The translations under genes and the position numbers were made by a program. A DNA stretch of 64,000 nt. Source: Progne subis subis. Taxonomy: Eukaryota > Chordata > Aves > Passeriformes > Hirundinidae. Where the stretch lies: positions 248,001-312,000 of the forward strand of contig JAKJHU010000034.1 of the NCBI GenBank assembly GCA_022316685.1, in the 5' to 3' direction. The notes beneath the pieces are model-generated. The model searched no databases, was not told the DNA's origin, and saw only the letters and a program-made list of their open reading frames with translations. This document shows positions 50,219-60,802 of this stretch, piece by piece. Numbering within the stretch: position 1 is the first letter of the stretch; each line of letters opens with the position of its first letter.

Positions 50219-53200
50219 TAGGAATGAAGAGTTATAAATGTACTTAAAAATGCTGTGGTTTCAACTTCCATTTAAAATTAATTCTTCATTAATTAATTTT
50301 CATATTTTAGCCTCTAACATTCAAATCACTCACCCACGTAAAATACTTCTTAAAGCCTGAAGTAGTAACAGTTGCAGTACCACTGCACCATAACACAGTA
50401 CCCAGCCGTAGTACCTAAATGTTTACAGTTATAGAAAACATCACAGGTATTTTATTGCATATAAATGCCTTTCAATTATTATAATACATCTTCCATTTTA
50501 TATTGGTACAGCCTCTATTGCAACCACAGAAAATACTGATTTAAAAAAAAAAAAAAAAAAAAAAAAGCCAGCTTTCTAAGGCAGTGATCCATTGTGATCC
50601 AGCTGAGTTCTCAAGTGAAATTCTCATCTGATAAAATCTCAGAGAAACAGGATGAACATTTGTGAAATTCTCTCTTTTTTTCCTTCTTTTTTTCCTTCTT
50701 TTTTTCTTCAGGTTGATAATTTTTCTGAAGTACTCCCTATTTCAAAACACTGTTATCATTGTCCTTATGAAACAGGTGATAGAATTAATACTGCAGAATA
50801 ACAAGATAACAAGGCCTGAGCATGCATACTCTGGGCTGCTCTTCTCTGTAGTATTTTTAAATCTCTGTAAGTTTTCTGTTTCCAAAGATGAGCATAATAT
50901 AAAAAGTGGGAAACAGGCAGAGCTAAAATGTTAAACTGGGATTCATCATCAGTCCAGTTTGAGGCAGGTTCAACAACTCTTGAGTTATGGCCAAATTAGT
51001 CACTGTTAGCACATTGTTCAAATATTAGTAATTAATTATGATATTACACATTTTGAGCCCATGGAATGGAAACATACAATTTCAGGCAGCAAGAAAACAC
51101 AGAACAGATTAAATGCTGCAGGTGAAGTGATAAGAAGTGCTTTAAACCTTTTAAATATAATCTTTTATGTGACATTAGGATGTAGCAACCCAACAGTGTG
51201 GTGGCTGTGGCTTTTTGTTATCATCATGGCAAAAAGAGTGCAAGTATATATGTGTATACACGGCTCCATCTAGATTTCAATCTACCCAGAACTGGATTTT
51301 CCAGCAACAGATCCTATTGCCAAAATAATTAAATCCAGGAATGAATAATGTGTTCATTCCCTAGGGCAAGTGTCCTTTTTCTACAGCAAGACAAAACTTC
51401 TGTGTCTTTTGACCACTTCTGCAAATTTCATACAGGCTCAGCCATCCTGTACTCCATCCTGTACAACCATCCTCTACTATTTTTCCTCTACAAGCTGCAA
51501 TATTCCACAAGATCAGCAAAGGAGCCTTGCAACTCAAATTGTCATTTCATAGAGCCTCTTTGAATTTTTAGAGGAAACATTCAATATTTTATAATTTTAG
51601 AAAACAGATACTGTTAGAGATTTTGCTTCTAGGAATATATCTCTTCTGTGCTTTACCATATTTAATTGAATTGTTTTAAGCCTGAGGTGCTAAATATGAT
51701 AATGCTTTCAAATTTTCATGAAAGCTGTTTGAAAAAACATCATCAGCAGACAAGTGGAGATTGTTCTTAAGCAGTAACCTTTCTTTCTAGGCATATGGTG
51801 AACTATTCTAGGAAAGTAGTTTATTATTTGCTAAGAAAACCAGAGAAGATAACAATGTGACAGGACCAGGATGAAATCCATCTGCCATTCAAGTGGAACA
51901 GAGGTTGCCCAGGGCTCTGTGCTGCCTCAGTTTGTGCACTGGTGCGTTCACAGACATTACCTGCAGAAAGTATATTTGCTTTTCCCAATAGAAATCATAG
52001 GCATATAGCAAAAGAGAGTGGGGAATACATGAAAATGAATATGTGAGAGCTAGATAACGAAGGCTGGGGCTCCATTACAAAAAAAGCTTCATCTTACCAT
52101 CCACAGCTCTTATTAATTACTGGTGTAAAATACAGCAGGCACAGACACATATTTTGTTGAGCCTTTCTTAGTGATAAGCACCATTTTTGCTTGCAGTTCC
52201 ATTAAGTCCATTATCACCAAATTCTGAAAGCTCCACACATTTTATTTAAACCTCTACATAGGCATGGATTTGGAGGGCTGATTTTTTTGCTGCACTACTG
52301 TTAGTGACTAGTGACTTGTAACATGGTAGACAATAAAAATCATAACTTCTAAAACCTATGAATAAGAGCTCCTGAACTCAGCAATGTAAACCTCATTTAT
52401 TTACGGACCTGAGGCTGCCAACTCTAAGAGGCACAGTTTTGCAGTAAGCTGTAGGAACTTTGGTCTCATGAGAATTCCTGCCTGTCACACTGCTGATCCT
52501 TAAGTGCATGGCACATTATCAATGGCACCAGCAGATGAACTGGCTGTAAATTAGCCTTATAAAAACATGAATTAAAGGAGAAAAAGGCCTGGTTAAAGAA
52601 GGTTGCAGTTGGGTTAGCTTTTTCCTGTAATCACAACCTTAGCAAGCAACATATGTTATAATCTAGGGTCAAAAGAGTGAGAATATGGGCTTTGGATTAA
52701 ATCATCTAAACATGAACATTTTAAAAATTAAATTCTGGACATTGATCCCAGAGTTGCAACACAATATTAAGTAATTGTACCATCTTCCTCATAAATTCCT
52801 TAAGAAGTGAGTGTCCTAATTAGGTATAACAGCATTAGTTTACTTAGGTGGATTTTTCCCTGCTAGATAATGTGCTCCCCTCCCTCTATAAGGCATTGTT
52901 TGAAAAGGGTTTCTAGTAGAATTGAGAGGGTATATGACAGGAGAGCTGGCTGAAACTACAATTTCACAGCAGGGGTGTAAAAAGATTTTTGAAATTAATC
53001 CTGTGCTCTTGGATGCCACATTGCTTACATTATTTACATAAAATGTCAGGACGCTTGTAATACAATCTAATGCTACTGAGCTAAGCATAGCCAGTGACTT
53101 TGCTGACTGCAGCAGGGAAAGATGAGCAAAGCTGACATTAAGATAAAGACAGTGAAAACTCCACTGCTGGGAAAAATAAAGGAAAAATGTGAAGAGGTAG

Positions 53201-56200
53201 AGAGGCAAACAATATAGATCAGAGCTGTTTTCAAGAGAGCATTCAGAGTTCTAAAAACATAAAAGTGAATTTATCACATAAAGCAGAATAAGCAAATGAA
53301 TCTACAGATGCCCATCTTTAAACAGAGAGCTTGAGCCTATTGAGCAAGCAGGGAAAGGACTGAAGGTCAGGACTGGTTCCTGAGAGACTGGTAGAAAGGA
53401 CAGAATCAGGTTAGAGACAGATTAGGGCCACACATTTGTCTTAAAGGCCCTGGTGAGGCAGCAGAAGGGAGGGCAGCAGGGACTGCAGTTTCCTGTGATG
53501 AAGAAAGCCAGAAGGCATTCTGCAGCAGTGCAAGAGAGCTTGTCCTGAGCACCATTTCAGACTAGAGTGGAGGTTGTGAAAAGTAATGATAGCAGAGGTC
53601 TCAAACTTGCATGTTGGTCAAAGAAGCAGCAGAGGCACTGTCTGGTGGGGAGAGAAATTTTTTTCAAAATCTGTTGAAGGGATTAGCAGACACAGCTGAA
53701 GCAGAGAGGTCCATACCAGGACTTCAGAAAGAACTGTAGAATTAAAATGAACAGCTGAATGTGTGAATGAGAGAATTCAGGTACAGGTAGCTAGAAACAG
53801 TGTGAGAACATTATATTCTGCCTTTCTCTCCCAGTGATTTCCAATTTCTATTCATAACTGGACAACACAGAAGAAAGTACAATTTTTAATACCCATTAAA
53901 AATTATAGAGAGGCTACAGATTTCCCCTTAATTTTTTGTTGATAATAATAGTTTTATGCTACCATTTATCTTTAGTTTGTTTTACAAAGTAATCAATATT
54001 CCAAGAGCTACAGAGGATGTACCACTTATTGGTGGTTGTACACAGGATACAGATGTACAGAGGATAAACCACTATGATCCTTATTAGAAGAAACAATGTA
54101 TCAGCTTTGATAAATATAAAACTCATAACTGAACTGTTTCATTTGAAATTAGAAAAATCAGTATCTTGATAGAGAAATAACAGGAGAGCCACACTGCAAT
54201 CTATTAGCTGGCAATGACAAACAGAGCAGCAAAATTCCAATTGTATGTCAGCAAGTGGACAAACATCTGCCTGGTTTCACCAATAAAAATATGAGCATGC
54301 TTGATTTGGCTGTTGATGCTGAGATCGTTATTCAAGATATAAAGGAACTTCACAGATAAAAACAAGCTAGTGCAAAATGAAAGGTGACAACAAAATATGA
54401 AAATATACATACACATACAGGGAAGGAAAAAAAAAATATATGTTGCTCTATATTCTTTGAGCTTAATTTCATTTTATCCAATCCCTTGTCCTCAGCTTCC
54501 TTCAAGGACTCACTTGGGTGAAATTCTGAAAGATGTGGAAGATACAGAATTCTGCAGAAATTGTCAAGAATAAACATGAACTTGAAATCTGGTGGCCCTA
54601 AAAGTTCTCATTTCGGATGACCAAGCCCTGCTAAACATGCTCTACATTAAATTCCAAACCAAATCACCTGACATGAATTTGAAGTTTATCTGAATCCTTC
54701 TAATATTCACAAGGGGAAAAAAGTTCAAAAACACAGAAGAATGGAGATTTGGTCACTCAAAAGAACATAGTTTGCAGTATAAAAAATTAATTGTCTACAC
54801 TCCCATTTCAACATTCTGTAATGGACTAAGAAATTAAATCCTATATTTTTCAACATCATTTATATATATAAGTGTACCTACAGATTGCTGGAAAAGAGAC
54901 AAGTCAAATTGGAAGAAAATATTGTCACAGTGTTACACTGATGAAAATATAATATTATCCATCCAGCCTATTAAGTTACACTAGCAGTGAACATTACTAG
55001 AAGAGGGTAACTTTTGATAAAATTTTTACTCTTTGCTAAAATTCCATTTAAAACAACTTTTTAAATCAAAAAGGTGATTCTTTGTATGATTCCTACCCCT
55101 TCCTTAAAAAAAATTGCACATGCTTTTTCATTCATTTTACAAGATCTTAATACATTTACCAAAGCAGAAATAAATATTCAACTATGCATATTGTTGAATT
55201 CTTAGTATTGAATTCTATTTGGAAGCAAAGAACAAATAGGGCATGTTTTCTACTTTTGGCATCTCAGTAACAGAATCAGTTATGCAATGTGTAAAGAAAA
55301 AGAGATGAAAAAAATTCCAGGAAAATAATTAGTCCTATAGCACAATCATTTCAATGTTTTCTTGACACATAATTCTGGCTTCTATCTCTATTTTGGGGAA
55401 TTCTGTTCACGTGAAGAAGAAACACAGCAATTTATTTACAAACAAACAAACAAGAAAATTAGGCAATCCATCTAAGCATTTCTCTTTTCATTGATTTTTT
55501 TTTTTTTTTTCCCTTGAAATGGGAGTAGGATGACAGAGAAACATCTTGTTAAGAAAATGTTGCAATTTCTAAAACTTATATAAACTTTCCATTTTCATAA
55601 CCTGGACAATATATCAAATGGAAAGTGTTGCATTTTATCTTTTCAGTATTTCCCACTGTAAGAAAATCTAAGAAATCTTGAGTAGGTCTTAGATTATACA
55701 AATTTTAGGATATTTTGCAGTCATCCAGGTCTGGTTCCTTACTTTCCATCTGGAATTCTCTGCCTCCAACCTCAAAGCTACAGACCCAATTCAAAGTGTC
55801 CCAACAAGATTCAGCATCCTTTCTACTGGATGCCTGATCCACAGCATTGGTTTGAAAAGAGAGTTATAGACATTGTACCCACATTCCTGTTTTAGGTGTC
55901 TGACCTTATTCTTTTCTTCAAGACTGAATCCACAGCATATGCAAACTTCTATTTTTTTAAATTTTTTTTTTTAATTGCAATAGAATAACTTATATAAAAT
56001 AGTGATCTTTAACCAGCATCTATGTTTTCTACTCACTAAATGGATCCTCAAAGGGACAGCTTGGGATTTTCACAAGCATCTATCCCTGTGGACTGAGTAT
56101 TGTAAACATGGAGACTTGACCTAAGAAGGACAAAATCATCTTTGCCTTCCTCTGAGTGCTGGATGATTAAACTGCAGATACAATAAAGCCTACATCAGGG

Positions 56201-56584
56201 ATATGAGATCCCAAATATCATTCTCATCTAATTTTTCTGAGGTTAGAAAGGCTACAAATTTCAAAGCCCTGTATTTGGAGTATAAGTAAATACAGCATTT
56301 TAGAAATTGCTAGGAAACTATTCCTTAAACACTGAAGAATGAACATGGAATCTTACCTTGAAATGAGAAACTTGAGCAACCCCACTTGAAAGCAATGAAA
56401 ATATTCACCCGAGCAACCTATGAGACCAATTGATACCAATTTAGAAGATTTTTTTTAAGAAAATGCTGTGTTTAAGGACAATATTGTTCCTCTTGCATAA
56501 AGTATATGTGAAAATCAATGTGTTTCATGAAATTATCTTCTTATGACAAGTTTTTTTTGTTCACAGGGTTTTGGTTTTGTCAGC

Positions 56585-57263
56585 TGTCTTGGTTTGAAAA
56601 AAGACAGTTGTCGGCTAAGGAGAGGCAAGCCTCTCCAGGAAATAAGGAATTCAAATCCTTCCCTCCGTGTTATTATAATTTAGAAGATTAAAAAAAAACC
56701 CTTTCGGTTAGAGCTATGGGGAAAAGGAATAACAGTCCTTTACTAGTAAATATAACAGGAAAGACAAACAACAACAGCACTTATAATAACAGTAAAACAG
56801 AACCAAGAACCCTGAGGGCAAACGGTGGAAAAGTCCGTCGCTGATGGCTGCAAGCTGGAAGCGATGGATCTGTCCTCAGCAGGCAGGCAGGGGGGTGCCC
56901 CGGCAGGCAAAGTGGGCAGTGCCGGAGAACCCGCAGCGGCTGGACCCCGGGCTGACCCAAAATCCAGCAGGGTAACGAAGAAACTCCGAATTCCTGGGCG
57001 CTCCAACAGATGATAGAATTCCCAGGACCAGACTCCTCCGTTAGCTGTGGACTCCAGGCAGCTACTCCGTAGCCTGACCGTCCTCCCCGGGAAAACCGAG
57101 AGAAGTGAGCCCACACCTTAGCTCTCCCGGGAGCCTCCTCCCTTCCCCAAAACCAAGTGATCAACTTCTTTTGTCAGGTTAAGCACCGCTTAACTACCCC
57201 TACTTAAAAATCTAGCAACTCATGGGGGGGGAAAAATTCTACAGGAGAACTTAACCCTCAACA
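56585..57263 (-). mobile_element. 3' LTR of the provirus
   Basis: 679 bp with the same ends as the 5' LTR. Minus-strand AGTAAA lies at 56739-56744, where the related solo LTR at 26838-27509 has AATAAA. Frames of 123-127 codons on its minus strand repeat in the 5' LTR only because the LTRs are copies; they are not genes. Confidence 0.93.
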
Positions 57264-57290
57264 TTATCCACCCCGAATTTTTCCCACCCT
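57264..57290 (-). other. Probable polypurine tract
   Basis: Directly upstream of the 3' LTR the minus strand is purine-rich (GGGTGGGAAAAATTCGGGG and following), broken by a few pyrimidines. Its position is right for the plus-strand primer. The exact tract is not certain. Confidence 0.5.
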
Positions 57291-57371
57291 AACATATTAT
57301 ATTGAATTTAAACCTTTAAATAATATACATATATATACATGTGAATATAAATACAGACACAGTCACAGTAT

Positions 57372-57965
57372 TCACCGAAAAACAAGGTCCCCTTGAGGTA
57401 TGCAGCGGGTCTCTCCATCCTTTTGCATCACCCACCATGTGCAGCCAGGTCCCTGAGCAAAAACAACCCCACGAGCGGGATTGTCTTTGCTGGAGGCAGA
57501 ATTAATCCAGACAGTTTTTCCCAGCATTCCTCTCATGTATACCACTGGAACCTTATCTCCATCTCTTGTTCTCAGGGGCTCAGATTGGGCAGGGCCTGCT
57601 CGGTTGGTGGAATCTCGAGTGTTCACTAACCAGGTGGCCTTTGCTAAATTCATCTCCCAGTTCTTGAAAGTCCCCCCACCCAGTGCCTTCAAAGTGGTTT
57701 TAAGCAGGCCATTGCACCGTTCAACTTTCCCAGCTGCTGGCGCATGATAAGGAATATGGTACACCCACTCAATGCCATGTTCTCTAGCCCAGGTGTTTAT
57801 AAGGCTGTTCTTGAAATGAGTCCCGTTGTCAGACTCAATCCTCTCAGGGGTACCATGTCTCCACAGGATTTGCTTTTCAAGGCCCAGGATGGTGTTCCAG
57901 GCAGTAGCGTGAGGCACAGGGTAGGTCTCCAGCCATCCAGTTGTGGCTTCCACCATGGTCAGCAC
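57372..57965 (-). pseudogene. pol: ERV integrase core and C-terminal domain, longest intact frame of the provirus
   Basis: Integrase joins the viral DNA ends to host DNA. This 197-codon frame contains ESDNGTHF (catalytic Asp at codon 46, 57828-57830) and GKVERCNGLL (catalytic Glu at codon 82), which gives the classic D-35-E spacing. A C-terminal part (GCTWWVMQKDG...IPQGDLVF) resembles the DNA-binding end of ERV integrases. The first core Asp lies in the preceding broken segment. The frame ends at 57372, 108 bases before the 3' LTR, so nothing follows it and env is missing. As it stands it lacks the zinc finger and the first catalytic Asp. Confidence 0.88.
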
Positions 57966-58379
57966 ATATAGCGCTTGCCTTGGCGGGTTTGGGGAAGGGT
58001 GAGGTAGTCAATCTGCCAGGCTTCCCCGTACTTATACTTGGACCATCGCCCGCCATACCATAGGGGCTTCACCCGCTTGGCCTGTTTGATGGTAGCACAC
58101 GTCTAACAGTTATGGATAACCTGAGAAATACTGTCCATGGTTAGATCCACCCCTCGGTCTCGTGCCCACTTATAGGTGGCATCTCTGCCCTGATGGCCTG
58201 AGGCATCATGGGCCTATTGAGCTAGGAACAACTCTCCCTTGTGTTGCCAATCTAAGTCTATCTTTGACACCTCTATCTTTGCGGCTTGATCTACCTGCTC
58301 GTTGTTTCGGTGCTCCTCATTAGCCCAACTCTTGGGGACATGGGCATCTACATAATGGACTTTGACAGGTAACTTCTCT
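57966..58379 (-). pseudogene. pol: ERV integrase N-terminal zinc-binding part, with stops
   Basis: This precedes the integrase core. After the RNase H, the same frame continues but has TAG at 58214-58216 and TAG at 58103-58105. The His residues of an HHCC zinc finger are visible in AHDASGH, and the Cys pair flanks the second TAG. Further on IDYLTLPQTRQG holds the first integrase core Asp near 58000. A frame change near 57965 separates it from the open C-terminal part. Confidence 0.78.
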
Positions 58380-58861
58380 ACCCGAGTGGCAATGTCCTTC
58401 CACTCATCTGCAGCCCAGATTGGCTTTTCTCTACACTAATTGGCCTTTTTCCACCTGTCCAGCCAACCCCACAGAGCATTGGCCACCATCCACGAATCAG
58501 TGTAGAGGTAGAGCTTTGGCCACTCCTCTCTTTCAGCAATGTCCAGGGCCAGTTGAACAGCTTTGAGTTCAGCAAGTTGGCTTGACCCACCTTCTCCTTC
58601 AGTGGCTTCTGCAACCTGTCGTGTGGGGCTCCATACAGCTGCTTTCCACTTCCGGTTCATCCCTACGATGCGGCAGGATCCATCAGTGAAAAGAGCATAG
58701 CATGTTTCTTCTGCTGGTAGTTGGTTGTATGGTGGACCCTCTTCTGCACGTGTCACTTGTTCCTGCTCCTCTTCATCTGTGAGACCAAAGTTCTCACCTT
58801 CCGGCCAGTTTGTAATTATCTCCAAAATCCCAGGGCGATTTGGGTTTCCAATGCGGGCACA
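58380..58861 (-). pseudogene. pol: ERV RNase H domain, interrupted
   Basis: RNase H degrades the RNA strand of the RNA-DNA hybrid. On the minus strand the frame gives FTDGS (catalytic Asp, 58682-58684), then SSQLAELKAV (catalytic Glu near 58570) and YTDSWMVANAL (catalytic Asp near 58498). These are three of the four active-site acids in normal spacing. An in-frame TAG at 58436-58438 ends the frame. Beyond it YVDAHV, carrying the fourth acid, is still visible near 58345. The domain joins the RT after a frame change at about 58860. It is clear as a domain but cannot be made whole from this copy. Confidence 0.85.
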
Positions 58862-59901
58862 GCTGAGTGATGAGGGCAATCCATTTGCTCCACGTGGTGT
58901 CGGTGGCATGATGGGTGGAGGGAACCTTTCCTTTAAACATCCACCCCAGCACCGGTAGTCGAGGTGCCAGCAGGAGTTGTGCTTCTGTGCCAATCACCTC
59001 TGAGGCAGCTTGAACTCCTTCACAGGCGGCCAAGATTTCCTTCTCTGTTGGAGTGTAGTTGGCTTCGGATCCTCTGTAGCTTCGGCTCCAGAATCCCAGT
59101 GGTCGGCCTCGAGTCTCCCCAGGCACCTTCTGCCAAAGGCTCCAGGACAGGCCATTGTTCCCGGCTGCTGAGTAGAGCACGTTCTTCACATCTGGTCCTG
59201 TCCTGACTGGGCCAAGGGCTACTGCATGAGCGATCTCCTGCTTGATCTGGGCAAAGGCTTGTTGCTGTTCAGGGCCCCAGTGGAAATCATTCTTCTTGCG
59301 GGTGACCAGGTAGAGAGGGCTCACAATCTGGCTGTACTCAGGAATGTGCATTCTCCAGAAACCTATGGCGCCTAGGAAAGCTTGTGTTTCCTTCTTGCTG
59401 GTCGGTGGAGACATTGCGGTGATCTTATTGATGACCTCAGTGGGAATCTGCCGCCGTCCATCTTGCCACTTTACTCCCAGGAACTGGATCTCTCGGGCAG
59501 GTCCCTTGACCTTGCTCTGCTTGATGGCAAAACCAGCTTTCAGGAGAATTTGGATGATCTTCTCTCCTTTCTCAAACACTTCCATTGCCGTGTTCCCCCA
59601 CACAGTGATGTCATCGATATACTGTAGGTGCTCCGGAGCCTCACCCTTTTCCAGTGCAGCCTGGATCAGTCCATGAGATGGTGGGGCTGTGTTTCCACCC
59701 CTGGGGCAATCGGTTCCAGGTGTACTGCACGCCCCTCCAGGTGAAAGCAAACTGAGGCCTGCATTCTGCAGCCAGAGGAATGGAGAAAAATACGTTAGCA
59801 ATGTCAATGGTGGCGTACCATTTTGCTGCCTTGGACTCCAGCTCGTACTGGAGTTCCAGCATGTCCGGCACAGCAGCGCTCAATGGTGGAGTCACTTCAT
59901 T
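58862..59901 (-). pseudogene. pol: ERV reverse transcriptase, N-terminally deleted and frameshifted
   Basis: This copies viral RNA into DNA in an intact element. The sequence begins mid-domain at about NEVTPPL (59901), so the fingers N-terminus is gone. Motif A is seen as TIDIANVFF (its Asp at 59803-59805) and motif B as LPQGW (from 59709). The catalytic YIDD box is at 59610-59621, in a different frame. The frame changes at about 59676-59685, between motifs B and C, by a small indel. Downstream thumb and connection sequence stays open (LGAIGFWRMHIPEY, then KKETQAF-type sequence) to about 58862, where the frame changes again. The catalytic aspartates are present in DNA, but no single frame holds them all. 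The YIDD box and neighbouring sequence suggest an avian ERVL-like pol. Confidence 0.85.
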
Positions 59902-60033
59902 AACCCATATAGCAAACTGGATGACAGCCACAGTAACCTTAGTTACAGGGCCCATGTTTAGAAAAGGGCCTGCAAATGGGAGGAATACGGCCACACCCAC
60001 ATGCCACCCGAACCAGACAAAGGCAGACCACAT
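59902..60033 (-). CDS. Short leader open frame with hydrophobic segments, fused to RT remnant
   Basis: From a possible ATG at 60031-60033, 67 bases past the PBS, 44 codons stay open and run in frame into the RT remnant at about 59901. Near its start it has a tryptophan- and phenylalanine-rich hydrophobic stretch (WSAFVWFGWHVGVAVFLPFA). A second hydrophobic stretch (VTVAVIQFAIW) lies just before the join. I do not recognise the family. It could be a true start of a leader or gag-like product, or a chance frame in the leader. Nothing shows that it is translated. Confidence 0.35.
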
Positions 60034-60099
60034 GATGTCCAGTACAGAACAATGTAGGCACTTAAGAACTGTTATTCCTTTTTCTCTCAATGCCCCCGT

Positions 60100-60117
60100 G
60101 CCCCACGTTGGGCGCCA
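60100..60117 (-). other. Primer-binding site, exact Lys1,2 type
   Basis: The minus strand reads TGGCGCCCAACGTGGGGC, five bases inside the 5' LTR. This is an exact 18-base match to the complement of the tRNA-Lys(1,2) 3' end, as used by betaretroviruses such as Mason-Pfizer monkey virus. Its position fixes the element's 5' end. Confidence 0.9.
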
Positions 60118-60122
60118 AATTC

Positions 60123-60802
60123 TGTCTTGGTTTGAAAAAAGACAGTTGTCTGCTAAGGAGAGGCAGGCCTCTCCAGGAAATAAGGACTTCAAATCTTTCC
60201 CTCCGTGTTATTATAATTTAGAAGATTAAAAAAAAAACCTTTCGGTCAGAGCTATGGGGAAAAGGAATAACAGTCCTTTACTAGTAAATATAACAGGAAA
60301 GACAAACAACAACAGCACTTATAATAACAGTAAAACAGAACCAAGAACCCTGAGGGCAAACGGTGGAAAAGTCCGTCGCTGATGGCTGCAAGCTGGAAGT
60401 GATGGATCTGTCCTCAGCAGGCAGGCAGGGGGGTGCCCTGGCAGGCAAAGTGGGCAGTGCCGGAGAACCCACAGCGGCTGGACCCCGGGCTGACACAAAA
60501 TCCAGCAGGGTAACGAAGAAACTCCGAATTCCTGGGCGCTCCAACAGATGATAGAATTCCCAGGACCAGACTCCTCCGTTAGCTGTGGACTCCAGGCAGC
60601 TACTCCGTAGCCCGACCGTGCTCCCCGGGAAAACCGAGAGAAGTGAGCCCACACCTTAGCTCTCCCGGGAGCCTCCTCCCTTCCCCAAAACCAAGTGATC
60701 AACTTCTTTTGTCAGGTTAAGCACCGCTTAACTACCCCTACTTAAAAATCTAGCAACTCATGGGGGGGGGAAAAATTCTACAGGAGAACTTAACCCTCAA
60801 CA
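60123..60802 (-). mobile_element. 5' LTR of the provirus
   Basis: 680 bp, TGTTGAGGGTTAAG...AACCAAGACA on the minus strand. It differs from the 3' LTR by about 12 substitutions and a one-base change in a G run, counted by eye. The poly(A) signal position reads AGTAAA. Confidence 0.93.

Larger units (their letters stand above)
44619..56584. other. AT-rich non-coding DNA with simple repeats, no gene seen
   Basis: Twelve kilobases without a recognisable transposon, exon or RNA gene. It contains A/T runs (46738-46757, 47121-47138, 47202-47227, 50541-50566, 55496-55511), the AAAT/TTTA tract at 49338-49428 and the tandem repeat at 50161-50218. The 122-codon minus-strand frame at 52840-53208 resembles no family I know. 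A purine-rich, GC-richer part lies at 53330-53720. Confidence 0.5.
56585..60802 (-). mobile_element. ERV provirus with two LTRs, pol only, no gag or env
   Basis: A 4.2-kb element read on the minus strand. Order: 5' LTR (60123-60802), PBS (60100-60117), short leader, partial RT, RNase H, integrase, purine-rich tract, 3' LTR (56585-57263). The flanks are TCAGC (56580-56584) and TCAGG (60803-60807), a 5-bp TSD with one mismatch. The interior is only 2.86 kb. Gag, protease, the RT N-terminus and env are absent, and the integrase frame ends 108 bases before the 3' LTR. Pol is inactive by frame changes and stops. The pol type and 5-bp TSD suggest an ERVL/class III-like element, while the PBS is of Lys type. 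Family placement is inference. Confidence 0.9.

Noticed and set aside
50541..50566. Long A run as the tail of a processed pseudogene
   Set aside because: No gene-like body or target duplication is visible upstream.
52840..53208. 122-codon minus-strand open frame
   Set aside because: It has no recognisable domain. The leucine/serine/phenylalanine-rich make-up is what AT-rich DNA gives by chance.
56743..57164. Open frames of 123-127 codons in the LTR, repeated at 60281-60702
   Set aside because: They recur only because the two LTRs are copies. They overlap each other in different frames and change with single LTR differences.
57393..59961. Plus-strand open frames across the provirus interior
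   Set aside because: They are antisense shadows of the minus-strand pol, which carries the catalytic motifs.
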